Positions 44,051 through 52,507 are shown, numbered from the stretch's first letter. The stretch is 64,000 nucleotides of DNA from Streptomyces sp. Go-475 (GCF_003330845.1 NZ_CP026121.1:62001-126000), one strand, 5' to 3'. Numbers and translations: made by a program. The notes: generated from the sequence alone by a model not told the origin.

Positions 44051-45427
44051 ATGGTTCGCATGGTCCACAGACCTGCCGTGACGGGTCGCCGGGCGGCCCT
44101 GACCGCGCTCGGAGCGCTCGCCGCCACCGCGCTCCCCGCCGCCGCGGCGGCCGAGCCGACGCCCGCGGCGGGCCCCCTGCCCTCGGCGGCCCAGACCCTC
44201 GGCGCCGACCGGCCGTCGGCCCAGCTGCTGCGGGCACTGGAGCGCGACCTGGGACTGACCCCGGCCCAGGCGTCCCGCCGGCTGGTCAACGAGGCGGAGG
44301 CGGGCACCCGGGCGGGACGGCTGCGCAACGCCCTGGGCGACCGCTTCGCCGGGGCCTGGCTGCGCGGCACGACCTCGCAGGAGCTCGTGGTGGCGACCAC
44401 GAGCGCCGCCGACGTGCCCACCATCAAGGCCCAGGGCGCCAAGGCGGCCGTCGTGAAGAAGACGCTGCGCGACCTCCAGGCCGTGAAGCGGAAGCTGGAC
44501 GCGGCGGCGGCCCGGGTCAGCACCCGTGACACGCCGCTGTGGTACGTGGACGTCCCCGGGAACCGGGTCGTGGTGGAGGCCGGGAACAAGGCCGCGGCGG
44601 CCGCGTTCGTCAAGGCGGCGGGCCTCGACGCCAAGAGCGTGGGCGTGAAGGTGACGGCGAACCGGCCGCGCCTGATGGAGGACGTCACCGGCGGCGACGC
44701 CTACTACATCGACGGCACCGCCCGCTGCTCCGTCGGCTTCTCCGTCACCAAGGGCGAGCAGGCGGGCTTCGCCTCGGCGGGCCACTGCGGGAAGCAGGGC
44801 GCCAAGACGACCGGGCACAACAAGGCGGAGCAGGGCACGTTCCAGGCCTCCACCTTCCCCGGCAAGGACATGTCCTGGGTGGCCGTCAACGACCAGTGGA
44901 CGGCCACCCCGAACGTGAAGGGCGAGGGCGAGCAGAAGGTGCAGATCACCGGCTCCGTCCAGGCGCTCGTCGGCGCGGCCGTGTGCCGCTCCGGCTCGAC
45001 CACCGGATGGCACTGCGGCAAGGTCGAACAGCACGACACCAGCGTCAGCTACGCCGAGGGCAAGGTGGACGGGCTGACGCAGACGACGGTGTGCGCCGAG
45101 CCGGGCGACTCGGGCGGGCCCTACGTCGCGGGCGTCCAGGCGCAGGGCGTGACCTCGGGCGGCACGGGCGACTGCAAGAACGGCGGCACCACGTTCTACC
45201 AGCCGATCAATCCGCTGCTCAGCGAGTTCGGCCTGACGCTGAAGACCGCCGAGGCCGAGTCCCCGGCGCCGCAGGACAACGTCGCGCAGACGTGGGCCGC
45301 GGGGCGGGTCTACGAGGCCGGTGTCACGGTGAGCCACGCGGGGGTGCGCTACCAGTGCCTGCAGACCCACCAGTCCCAGGGTCCGTGGGCCCCCACCCGG
45401 ACACCGGCGTTGTGGCAGCGGGTGTGA
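44051..45427 (+). CDS. Streptogrisin C-like secreted serine protease with chitin-binding module
   Basis: The protein has 458 residues. A signal peptide (about 1-35) precedes an alpha-lytic-type prodomain (about 45-205), which folds the protease and is then removed at or near D211. The S1E protease domain has H245 (ASAGHC), D273 (KDMSWVAV) and S354 (PGDSGGPYV). A linker leads to a C-terminal CBM5/12-type chitin-binding module (about 413-458, WAAGRVYEAGVTVSHAGVRYQCLQTH). Architecture and length match streptogrisin C. It degrades extracellular protein near chitin. An ATG nine bases later is an alternative start. Confidence 0.92.
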   Translation: MVRMVHRPAVTGRRAALTALGALAATALPAAAAAEPTPAAGPLPSAAQTLGADRPSAQLLRALERDLGLTPAQASRRLVNEAEAGTRAGRLRNALGDRFAGAWLRGTTSQELVVATTSAADVPTIKAQGAKAAVVKKTLRDLQAVKRKLDAAAARVSTRDTPLWYVDVPGNRVVVEAGNKAAAAAFVKAAGLDAKSVGVKVTANRPRLMEDVTGGDAYYIDGTARCSVGFSVTKGEQAGFASAGHCGKQGAKTTGHNKAEQGTFQASTFPGKDMSWVAVNDQWTATPNVKGEGEQKVQITGSVQALVGAAVCRSGSTTGWHCGKVEQHDTSVSYAEGKVDGLTQTTVCAEPGDSGGPYVAGVQAQGVTSGGTGDCKNGGTTFYQPINPLLSEFGLTLKTAEAESPAPQDNVAQTWAAGRVYEAGVTVSHAGVRYQCLQTHQSQGPWAPTRTPALWQRV

Positions 45428-45444
45428 CGCAGGGGCAGGGCTGT

Positions 45445-45478
45445 CCGGCGCCGGCGCGGCAGGTGCCGCCGGCGCCGG
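45445..45478. terminator. Bidirectional intrinsic terminator
   Basis: Twelve-bp GC arms (45445-45456 and 45467-45478) lie between the convergent streptogrisin and serine-hydrolase genes. Confidence 0.7.
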
Positions 45479-45488
45479 GCGGGGCCCG

Positions 45489-46613
45489 CTACTCCCCGGC
45501 GAGCAGCGCGTACGCGGTGGCCACGAACGGGTCGTGGGCGCGGAAGCGGCGGGTGCAGACGGCGGCCAGGGCCGTGCCGGTGGCGGGGTGGAAGCCCAGG
45601 AACGCCTGCTGGCCGAGGGTCGCGCCGCTGTGGAAGTACATCGGTCCGCCGTCGGCCGGGTGACGGAACCAGACGAGGGTGTGCACGTGCCGGTGCCCGA
45701 GGCCCCGGCGGAGCACGGGCCGGCGCACCGCGCGCAGGGCGGGGGCCAGGTGCGGTGGCGCACCGGCCGGGTCCAGGTGGGCTTCGAGGAAGGCGAGCAG
45801 GTCGTGCGGCGTGGCCCGTACGGCGCCCGCCGCCTGGAAGCCGCCGGCGTCGAAGGGGGGCACGGGTGTCCGGCCGTCCTTGCCGTGTCCGGGGGCGTCG
45901 CGGCCGGAGTCGCCGGCGCAAAGGGCGGTGTCGTGCAGTCCGAGCGGGCGCAGAACCTGGCCGGTGAGGAGGTCCTCCCAGGGGGTGCCGGTCGCCGCGG
46001 CCAGGGCGTGTCCGAGGACGGCGACGCCGTAGTTGGAGTAGCGCCACCGGGTGCCGGGGCGGTGGCGCGGCCGGTGGCGCAGGAAGGCGTCGACCACCCG
46101 GGCGGCCGGGAAGCGGGCGTAGGGGTTGGTGTGCCAGGCGGGCAGGCCGCGGAGGTAGAAGCCGGCCGGGAGGGCGGGCAGGCCGGCGGTGTGGGTGATC
46201 AGGTGGGCGAGTGTCACCGGCGTGGCGTCGACGGGCCGTCCCCCGTCGAGGAGGGCGGTGGCCGGTTCGCCGCCGGACAACTCGCCGCCGTGGATCAGCC
46301 GGGCCAGGAGCAGGCCGGTGAACGTCTTGGTGGCCGAGCCGATCTCGTAGCGCAGGGTTTCGCGGGGAAGCGGCGGGGGCCCGGCGGTGCCGCCGGCCAC
46401 GACGGTGCGGTGACCGTGGCGGGAGAGGGCGAAGACGGCGTCCGGGGCGTCCGCGGCGGCGACGGCGTCCGCGAGCCGCGCCGCGAGTGCCCCGCCGTCG
46501 GGGGGCGCGGGCCGGGTTGTCCGGAGGGCCCGTCCGGGGGCGGTCTCCTGCGCGGCGGTCTCCTCCTCGTCGGGGCTGTCGCCCGGCCACATGGTGTGCC
46601 GGCCGTCCGTCAT
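45489..46613 (-). CDS. Class-C beta-lactamase-like serine hydrolase, last gene of peptide operon
   Basis: The protein has 374 residues. The three class-C motifs are present: SATK (S93/K96), YSN (Y192, N194) and HSG (H328, G330). No signal peptide is seen, so it should be cytosolic, unlike secreted DD-peptidases. Members of this fold hydrolyse or transfer acyl groups on peptides, esters and lactams. Its start overlaps the end of the upstream gene by four bases (46610-46613), so it belongs to the peptide operon. I infer it could cleave or modify the small peptide at 49212; this is speculation from context. Confidence 0.82.
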   Translation of the reverse strand: MTDGRHTMWPGDSPDEEETAAQETAPGRALRTTRPAPPDGGALAARLADAVAAADAPDAVFALSRHGHRTVVAGGTAGPPPLPRETLRYEIGSATKTFTGLLLARLIHGGELSGGEPATALLDGGRPVDATPVTLAHLITHTAGLPALPAGFYLRGLPAWHTNPYARFPAARVVDAFLRHRPRHRPGTRWRYSNYGVAVLGHALAAATGTPWEDLLTGQVLRPLGLHDTALCAGDSGRDAPGHGKDGRTPVPPFDAGGFQAAGAVRATPHDLLAFLEAHLDPAGAPPHLAPALRAVRRPVLRRGLGHRHVHTLVWFRHPADGGPMYFHSGATLGQQAFLGFHPATGTALAAVCTRRFRAHDPFVATAYALLAGE

Positions 46614-47527
46614 GACGCGTGCGACAGGGCGGAGAGCGCCCGGGACGTGGCCAGGAACGACGCGAACGCGGCGACCAGGGTGGGGTGGTAGACGATGTCG
46701 AACACCTCGTCCGGATCGCCCTCGGGCATCGTGCGGATCGCGGGCATCGCCCCGTCCGGCTGCTGCGCGGCGGCGAAGGCCTGCCAGGCGGCCTCGTCCA
46801 GGGTGGGGCGGGGCAGGCAGGCGTCGACCACGAGCAGTTCGCCGAGCAGGTCCCAGCGCCGCAGGTCCAGCCAGTCGTCGATCCAGGCCGGCAGCCAGGC
46901 GGCGAGGTAGTCGGCGATCGGGGGCGGCAGGCCGTCCGGGTTCTCGCCCCAGTCGGTGAGGTGGAACACCGTGTGCGTGACGTCGTAGGCGGTGTGGCCC
47001 TCCACGGTCCAGGGTTCCGGGGTGCGGGCCAGCCAGGTCGTGCCCACGAGGTCGGCCTCCGGCGGGCGCGGCGTGAGGCCGTAGCGGCGCTGGAACGCGG
47101 ACAGGCCCAGTCGGCGGGTCGGGGTGGTCTCGAAGGCCACCCAGCTGTCCAGCCGGTGGTTCAGCACGACGGCCCGCTCCAGCTCCGGCTGGCTGTAGCC
47201 CAGTTCCTTGAACGGCACGTACACCTCGAACGGGATGGGGGACGCCGGCTCCGTGCGCTGCCCCCGCACCAGCATCCGGCCGCCGTCCAGCGTCTCGCGC
47301 CAGACGTGGTCGAGGAGCCGGCGGGCCAGTTCCGCCTGACGCGATCCCGCCACCCCCTCGCGGAAGAGCACGCGGCAGATCAGGGCGAGTTCGCCGAGGG
47401 GCTTGAACCGCTCCAGGAAGCCGATCTCCGGGTCCACGTCGGGTTCCAGCCGGAATCCGTCCCGGTGGGACCACAGCCATTCCAGGGCGCGGGTCCCGAC
47501 GTCGTGGATCAGGCGGGTGTCGGTCAT
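46610..47527 (-). CDS. Unknown protein, paralogue A (possibly DUF6895)
   Basis: The protein has 305 residues. It is largely alpha-helical and shares with its neighbour at 47524-48492 the block THTVFHLTDWG (H185, H189, D192), an ERFKPLGELALICRV segment (about 40-54), TRRLG (138-141) and a C-terminal YHPTL. The invariant His and Asp residues suggest a metal or catalytic site. From memory I associate it with DUF6895, but I am not certain. It starts inside the end of paralogue B and ends inside the start of the serine hydrolase, both by four bases. Confidence 0.75.
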   Translation of the reverse strand: MTDTRLIHDVGTRALEWLWSHRDGFRLEPDVDPEIGFLERFKPLGELALICRVLFREGVAGSRQAELARRLLDHVWRETLDGGRMLVRGQRTEPASPIPFEVYVPFKELGYSQPELERAVVLNHRLDSWVAFETTPTRRLGLSAFQRRYGLTPRPPEADLVGTTWLARTPEPWTVEGHTAYDVTHTVFHLTDWGENPDGLPPPIADYLAAWLPAWIDDWLDLRRWDLLGELLVVDACLPRPTLDEAAWQAFAAAQQPDGAMPAIRTMPEGDPDEVFDIVYHPTLVAAFASFLATSRALSALSHAS

Positions 47528-48492
47528 CCCAGCACTCCTTCCGCACCGTGCCGCCGGCGGGTGCCGGCCGGGGCGCCGCCGTCGAGCCGCCCGGTGGTCA
47601 GGGACGCCGCGAAGACGGTCATGAGGGTGGAGTGGTAGTGGCGGACGAAGTCCGGTTCGCCGTCGTCGTCACTGTCCCCCACCTCGGGCAGCGCACCGGA
47701 GGGGTGCTGCGCCGCGGCGATCCGCTCCCAGGCCTCCTGGAGCACGGCGGGTCCGGGCAGCTCGGGCAGGCTCGCCGCCACGGCCAGCAGCTCGCAGCCC
47801 AGGTCCCACATGCGGGCGTCCAGGCAGGTGTCGAGCCAGGGCGGCAGCCAGTCGGCCAGATAGGCGGCGAGGTCCGGTGGCAGGCCGGCGGGCCCGACGC
47901 GCCCCCAGTCGGTGAGGTGGAAGACCACGTGGGTCAGGGCGTATCCGGAGTCGCGTTCGAAGGTCCAGGGTTCCGGCAGTCCGCCCAGCCAGGTGCTCCG
48001 CAGCGCCCGCGGCATGCCGTCCGAGCGACGGACGCCGGTGCGTTCCTCGGCGTTCAGGACGCCGAGCCGCCGGGTCGCCGGCTGCTCGGTGAGCTGCCAG
48101 CCGCGGGTCCGGGCCACCACGGTGGCGGCCGCCTCGTAGCCGGGGTGCCGCAGTCCGGTCGAGGCGAGGGCGGCGTACACCTCCAGCGGGTAGGTGGCGA
48201 AGGGCTCCAGCCGCTGCAGTCGGACGAGCAGCTCGCCGTGGCCGGTCTGCCGCCAGGCGAAGGCCAGCAGGTCGGCCGCGCGGGCGTGCAGCGGGTCCGA
48301 GGGTGCCGTGGTCCGGGCGACGGCCGCGCACATCAGGGCGAGTTCGCCGAGCGGTTTCCAGCTGCGGTTCACCTCGCCGTCGGCGGCCAGCGCGTCCTCG
48401 CCCAGCGCGAAGTCCGCCCGGCGCGCGGACACCCAGTTCAGCGCGGCCTCGGCCGGCTGCCTGACGAGCCGGGCGTCCAGGGCGGCCGTCAC
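47524..48492 (-). CDS. Unknown protein, paralogue B (possibly DUF6895)
   Basis: The protein has 322 residues. It is the second copy of the family seen at 46610-47527: KPLGELALMCAAV, TRRLGVLNAEERTGVRR, WTFERDSGYALTHVVFHLTDWG and YHSTLMTVFAASL align with the other copy. GTG 48492 overlaps the TGA of the upstream gene (GTGA, four bases). The two copies have diverged strongly outside the motifs, so the duplication is old and both are probably needed. No signal peptide or membrane helix is seen. Function unknown. Confidence 0.75.
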   Translation of the reverse strand: MTAALDARLVRQPAEAALNWVSARRADFALGEDALAADGEVNRSWKPLGELALMCAAVARTTAPSDPLHARAADLLAFAWRQTGHGELLVRLQRLEPFATYPLEVYAALASTGLRHPGYEAAATVVARTRGWQLTEQPATRRLGVLNAEERTGVRRSDGMPRALRSTWLGGLPEPWTFERDSGYALTHVVFHLTDWGRVGPAGLPPDLAAYLADWLPPWLDTCLDARMWDLGCELLAVAASLPELPGPAVLQEAWERIAAAQHPSGALPEVGDSDDDGEPDFVRHYHSTLMTVFAASLTTGRLDGGAPAGTRRRHGAEGVLG

Positions 48493-49190
48493 GCGGGCGC
48501 TCCCGTCCGGGTGAGCCGGGCCGCCCGGACCTGCAGGGCCACGAGCGGGTCCTCGCCGCCCATCAGCTCCACGAAGTCGAGGCCGGTGTCGAGTCCCAGC
48601 GTGTCCGGGACGCCGTCCAGCAGCGTCAGCCAGCGTCCGGCGCCGGCCGCCTGCCGCCAGTCCCGGCGGCGCACCGCGCGGACGAACCCCCGGGCGAGGT
48701 CGAGCGGGCGGCGCCCGGCCACGCGGGCGACGGCGCTGTCCTCGCCGGGCAGGGCGAGCGGGGCCAGTATCGCCAGCTGGTGGGTGAGGGACTGCCAGCT
48801 CGCGCGGGCGAACCCGTCCGCGTCGGGTTCGGGGCCGTGTGCGGGCCCGTCGAGGAAGGTCGGGTCGAGCCGCCGCAGCGTGCGCCGCATGGCCCAGTGA
48901 CTCCATATGACGGTGGGTGCGGCGTCCGCGCGGGGCGGGTAGGCCTCGACCGCCTTGCGGAAGACGGCGAGTTCGTCGGGCAGGGGCGGGGCGTGCAGCA
49001 GGGTGCTCGGCAGCAGCGCGTCGGCTCCCAGCACGCGCACGGCCGCGACGGTGAGGCCCTCGGCTTCCCCGTCGACCGCCCCGGGGGCGGTCGCGCGAGC
49101 GTGGTCTCCGCTCCGAAGAGCGGAGACCACACCGGAAGCGAGGTCCCGCACCGCGCCCTGCAGGAGGGTCGAGGTGCCAGACTGCTCCAT
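48489..49190 (-). CDS. Unknown 233-residue protein of the peptide operon
   Basis: I recognise no family. The sequence is helical and acidic-hydrophobic, with WSHWAMRRTLRRLDPTFLDGP and RASWQSLTHQLAILAPLALPGEDSAV as the most ordered-looking parts. The C-terminus (DTGLDFVELMGGEDPLVALQVRAARL) could be a binding surface. There is no signal peptide, cysteine pair or recognisable catalytic motif. ATG 49190 lies 21 bases after the small-peptide stop and has AGGAG upstream. Position between the peptide and the paralogue pair suggests a dedicated partner. Confidence 0.7.
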   Translation of the reverse strand: MEQSGTSTLLQGAVRDLASGVVSALRSGDHARATAPGAVDGEAEGLTVAAVRVLGADALLPSTLLHAPPLPDELAVFRKAVEAYPPRADAAPTVIWSHWAMRRTLRRLDPTFLDGPAHGPEPDADGFARASWQSLTHQLAILAPLALPGEDSAVARVAGRRPLDLARGFVRAVRRRDWRQAAGAGRWLTLLDGVPDTLGLDTGLDFVELMGGEDPLVALQVRAARLTRTGAPA

Positions 49191-49211
49191 GGACTACTCC
49201 TGTCGGTCCGT

Positions 49212-49400
49212 TCAGCCCTTCTTCGGGCGCGGGGTCGGCGGCGACAGCAGCAGCTTGGTCGCTCCTGACTGGAGCGCCAGCGCCGCGCACTCACGGCTGT
49301 CGCGGTAGACGCCGTCGACTTCGGCCGGGTCGAGTGCCGCCTCGATGTCGACACTCGGAACACCGGTGAGTTCCTCGATGACCTTTTCCTTGGAAGGCAT
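49212..49400 (-). CDS. 62-residue peptide heading a five-gene operon (possible RiPP precursor)
   Basis: The peptide starts MPSKEKVIEELTGVPSVDIE, has an acidic, helix-prone N-terminal ~30 residues, one cysteine (C38), and ends LLLSPPTPRPKKG. The acidic leader-like half and distinct Pro/Lys tail recall ribosomally made peptide precursors, but no known core motif is present. ATG 49400 is chosen because GGGAG lies about eight bases upstream; an in-frame start at 49496 would give 94 residues. A 16-bp palindrome (49438-49453) lies upstream. The following four genes are very tightly packed. Its role as a precursor is inferred only from context. Confidence 0.65.
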   Translation of the reverse strand: MPSKEKVIEELTGVPSVDIEAALDPAEVDGVYRDSRECAALALQSGATKLLLSPPTPRPKKG

Positions 49401-49437
49401 AGCACCATCTCCCTGAGCTGAAGCGAGTACCTTCACC

Positions 49438-49453
49438 TTCCGGATCTCCGGAA
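49438..49453. promoter_or_regulatory. 16-bp palindrome upstream of the peptide operon
   Basis: TTCCGGATCTCCGGAA has perfect 7-base arms around TC and lies 38 bases upstream of the peptide ATG. It is likely an operator or part of a leader hairpin. Confidence 0.5.
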
Positions 49454-49510
49454 TCGGACAAAGCATGCCAACTTTCTCAGAATTCACGTCAATCACATTT
49501 TCAACATCTC
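49454..49510 (-). promoter_or_regulatory. AT-rich promoter region of the peptide operon
   Basis: This stretch is only about 42% GC in a ~72% GC region. On the minus strand TTGAAA (49504-49499) and TTGACG (49492-49487) are -35-like, but no good -10 follows at 17-18 bases. I infer promoter location from base composition, not from a full match. Confidence 0.3.
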
Positions 49511-49553
49511 GGTCGTGAGTGGTTGAGCCCTGACTGAATCTTGCGGAGGCTCC

Positions 49554-51017
49554 TCACCGCCGGGCCACGACCCGCAGCGTGCGAACCGAGGAGTCCGCCG
49601 CGTCCGGGATGAGGACGCCGTGCTCGACGCCGCTGCGCAGGTAGTCCAGGACCGCGTCGGTGACGACCTCGCCGGGTGCCACCACGGGGACGCCCGGAGG
49701 GTAGGGGCTGATCATCTCGGCGGCGACACGGCCCGCGGCCCGCTCGGCGGGCACGTGCTCGACCGGTGCGAAGAACGCCTCGCGGGGCAGCATCGCCTGC
49801 TCCAGTTCCAGCGCCGAGGGCTCGGGCAGCCGGACCGGCGGCCGCCGTTCGACGGAGTCGGCGTGCTCGACGAGCGCGCGCAGGGCGTCCACCAGGACCC
49901 GCTCGGTCTCGTCGTCGTCGGCGTGGGTGATCGAGGCGCTGACCCGGCAGCTGTCCGAGCCACCGACGTCCACGTGGCGATGGGTACGCAGCCACTCCGC
50001 GGCCTGCATCCCGCTCAGGCCGAGCTTGCGCACGTCGATCACCAGCTTGAGCGGATCGAGGTCGGCGGCGAGCCCCTCCTCCACGACCTCCCGGCCCATG
50101 GGCCGCAGTCCGGGCAGGTCGGCGACCGCGGCCCGGAGGCGGTCGGCGCGGCGGATCGCGGCGTCCAGCAGCTCGTGCCCCTGTTCGACCATCTGGCGGC
50201 GCCAGCCGTCGAGGGTGGCGTACACGAGGGAGGAGGCGCTGGTGGTGCCGAGCAGGTCCTCCCGCTGCTTGAGGGCCTCGGGCGACACACGGTCGTACTG
50301 GAGGTGGAAGACGGAGCTCTGCTCCACCGCCCCGCCCATCTTGTGCACGCTGGTCACGACCAGGTCGGCCTCGGCGTCCATGCCCCAGGCGGGCAGGGCG
50401 GGATGGAACGGCAGGTGGGCGCCCCAGGCCTCGTCGACGATGACGGGCACGTCGAACTCGTGGCACACCCGGGCCACTCCCCCGATGTCCGCGCAGGAGC
50501 CCCAGTCGGTGGGCGTGATGAGCAGCATGCCCTTGGCGTCGGGGTGCTCCCGGAGCCGCCGCCGGACGTCGTCGGGCTCGGGCGGGTGGGCCAGGTGGCG
50601 CTCGGTGTCGAACTTCGGGTGCACCCAGATGGGCTCGACGCCGTTGACCACGACGGCCGCGACGACGGACTTGTGGGCGTTGCGCGACAGCAGCAGCTTC
50701 TCGCCCGGCCCGGCCGCGGCCAGCATGGCGGTCTTCACGGACAGGGAGCTGCCGCAGGTGGAGAAGAACGCGTGCTCGGCGCCGACCGCGTCGGCCATCA
50801 GCTCCTGGGCCCGGCTGAGCACGCCCTGCGACTGGCGGCGGTCGTCGAGCCCGTTGAGCGAGAGCACGTCGGAGCGGAACACGTCGAGCCCGACGATCTC
50901 GGCGACCCTCGGATCCACTCCCCTGCCCTGCTTGTGGCCCGGCGGGCCGTAGGCGATGTCGCCGCGGCGCCGGAAGTCCTCCAGCGCCTCCAGCACGGGC
51001 ACGCGCGAGTGGTCCAT
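49554..51017 (-). CDS. PLP-dependent Orn/Lys/Arg decarboxylase-family protein
   Basis: The protein has 487 residues. The fold-type-I PLP core shows GPPGHKQGRG near the N-terminus, FFSTCGSSLSVKTAMLA, LLSRNAHKSVVAAVV, PVIVDEAWGAHLPFHP (the Asp binding the pyridine nitrogen) and SVHKMGG with Lys226 as the Schiff-base lysine. This is the short Gram-positive form of the family. It likely decarboxylates an amino acid such as arginine, lysine or ornithine; which one cannot be read. ATG 51017 has GGGAGGAACC upstream. It is divergent from the M20 amidohydrolase gene. Confidence 0.85.
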   Translation of the reverse strand: MDHSRVPVLEALEDFRRRGDIAYGPPGHKQGRGVDPRVAEIVGLDVFRSDVLSLNGLDDRRQSQGVLSRAQELMADAVGAEHAFFSTCGSSLSVKTAMLAAAGPGEKLLLSRNAHKSVVAAVVVNGVEPIWVHPKFDTERHLAHPPEPDDVRRRLREHPDAKGMLLITPTDWGSCADIGGVARVCHEFDVPVIVDEAWGAHLPFHPALPAWGMDAEADLVVTSVHKMGGAVEQSSVFHLQYDRVSPEALKQREDLLGTTSASSLVYATLDGWRRQMVEQGHELLDAAIRRADRLRAAVADLPGLRPMGREVVEEGLAADLDPLKLVIDVRKLGLSGMQAAEWLRTHRHVDVGGSDSCRVSASITHADDDETERVLVDALRALVEHADSVERRPPVRLPEPSALELEQAMLPREAFFAPVEHVPAERAAGRVAAEMISPYPPGVPVVAPGEVVTDAVLDYLRSGVEHGVLIPDAADSSVRTLRVVARR

Positions 51018-51322
51018 GGTTCCTCCCAGGTCCGGCCCGCCCGGCCGCCGCCGCGGCGTCCACGCTGTCGTGGCCCGGCGGGTACACCGACCGTGTTGCA
51101 CCGGGGCACCGGTCGAAACGCGGCGGGTGTCGCGGCGGCGGGCGGTGAAACCCGGCCGGGAACACACCGGAACCGGCGGTGGAGTCCGGCCGGGCCCCCG
51201 GGGGCACACCAGCCCCCGGCCGGCCCTCAGGGACGCCCACCGCACCCGCAGGCCCTCAGGGACGCCCACCGCACCCGCCGGCTCTCAGGGACGCCCACCG
51301 CACCCGACTCCGAGGAGACCCC
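51018..51322. other. Divergent region with 29-bp tandem repeat
   Basis: The 305 bases hold the promoters of two divergent genes and three 29-bp repeats (51222-51308). No gene is seen. Confidence 0.6.
51222..51308. repeat. Three tandem 29-bp repeats
   Basis: Units at 51222-51250, 51251-51279 and 51280-51308 are identical except for one internal base (GGCCCTC versus GGCTCTC) and the last few bases. There are no spacers, so it is not CRISPR. It lies directly upstream of the M20 gene. Confidence 0.92.
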
Positions 51323-52507
51323 GTGACCCGCGCGCTCGACGACGTACACCAGGCCCTCCGCGACGAGGTGGCCGCCCGGGCCGACGCGCTGTGGGACGTG
51401 GCCCTGCGCCTGCACGCCGACCCCGAGTACGCCTTCGCCGAGCACCGGGCGGCGGCCCTGCTCTCGGGCGAGCTGGAGCGCGCCGGTTTCGCCGTGGAGC
51501 GCGGCGTGGCGGGGATGCCCACCGCGTTCACGGCGCGCTCGGGCCGGGGCCGGCCCGCGGTGGCGCTGCTCCTGGAGTACGACGCCCTGCCCGGCCTCGG
51601 CCACGCCTGCGGCCACAACCTCATCGCGGCGGCGGGCCTGGGCGCCGCGCTGGCGGTGGCCGCCGTGCCGGAGACGTCCGCCGGGACGGTGCTGGCGGTG
51701 GGCACGCCCGCCGAGGAGGGCGGGGGAGGCAAGGCGATCGAGGCGGACGCCGGGGTGTTCGACGGCGTCGACGCGGCGCTGATGTTCCACCCCGGCGTGT
51801 ACGACTGGGCCCGGGCGCCGCTGACCGCGCAGGTGCAGTACCGGGTGGCCTTCCACGGCCGGGCCGCGCACCCCACGGGCAACCCGACGGAGGGCGTCGA
51901 CGCGCTCGCGGCGCTCGTGGAGCTGTTCAACGTGCTGGCGGCGCTGGGGCGGCGGCTGCCGGAGGGCTCGCACGTGCAGGGCATCGTCACCCACGGCGGC
52001 ACCGCCACCAACATCGTCCCCGAGTACGCCGAGGGCCTGTTCGGGCTGCGCGCCGCCACGACCGGGGCCTTGGAGGACCTGGTGGAGCGGCTGCGGGTGT
52101 GCGCCGAGGGGGTGGCCAGGGCCACCGGCACCACCGCCGAGGTGACGCGCGCCACCGTGCGCTACGAGCACTTCCGGGACAGCGAGCCGCTGTCCGGGCG
52201 GTTCGCCGCGCACCTGGCCCGGGCCGGGATCCCGCTGTCGCCGCCCGCGCCCGGCGTGTACCTGGGGTCCTCCGACATCGGCAACGTCAGCAGGCGGGTA
52301 CCCGCCATCCACCCGTTCGTCGCGATCATGGGCGAGGACGGCTCCGACCACACCCCGGAGTTCGCCGCGGCGGCCGCCTCTCACCGGGCCCGCGAGGTGC
52401 TGGTCGCGGCGACCGGGGCCCTCGCCTGCACCGCCGCCGACGTGCTGCTCTCCGCGGGGCTGCGCGAGGAGGCGTGGGCGCGGCACCGGGCGGCCCGGAC
52501 CGGGTGA
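51323..52507 (+). CDS. M20-family amidohydrolase/peptidase
   Basis: The protein has 394 residues. Di-metal binding and catalytic motifs are LEYDALPGLGHACGHNL (Asp/His/His), TPAEEGGGGK (Glu-Glu) and GEDGSDHTPEFA near the C-terminus. A dimerisation (lid) domain (about 180-290) contains HGRAAHPTGNPTEGVDAL and ATNIVPEYAEG. It resembles aminobenzoyl-glutamate hydrolase/PM20D2-type amidohydrolases, acting on N-acyl or dipeptide substrates in the cytosol. GTG 51323 has CGAGGAGA upstream. It is divergent from the decarboxylase. Confidence 0.88.
   Translation: MTRALDDVHQALRDEVAARADALWDVALRLHADPEYAFAEHRAAALLSGELERAGFAVERGVAGMPTAFTARSGRGRPAVALLLEYDALPGLGHACGHNLIAAAGLGAALAVAAVPETSAGTVLAVGTPAEEGGGGKAIEADAGVFDGVDAALMFHPGVYDWARAPLTAQVQYRVAFHGRAAHPTGNPTEGVDALAALVELFNVLAALGRRLPEGSHVQGIVTHGGTATNIVPEYAEGLFGLRAATTGALEDLVERLRVCAEGVARATGTTAEVTRATVRYEHFRDSEPLSGRFAAHLARAGIPLSPPAPGVYLGSSDIGNVSRRVPAIHPFVAIMGEDGSDHTPEFAAAAASHRAREVLVAATGALACTAADVLLSAGLREEAWARHRAARTG

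Noticed and set aside
45489..49400. Lanthipeptide or lasso-peptide cluster
   Set aside because: No LanB/C/M/KC, no transglutaminase-like B2 protein, no RRE and no core with Ser/Thr/Cys pattern is seen; the hydrolase is class-C beta-lactamase-like.
51222..51308. CRISPR array
   Set aside because: The repeats are directly adjacent with no spacers and there are no cas genes.
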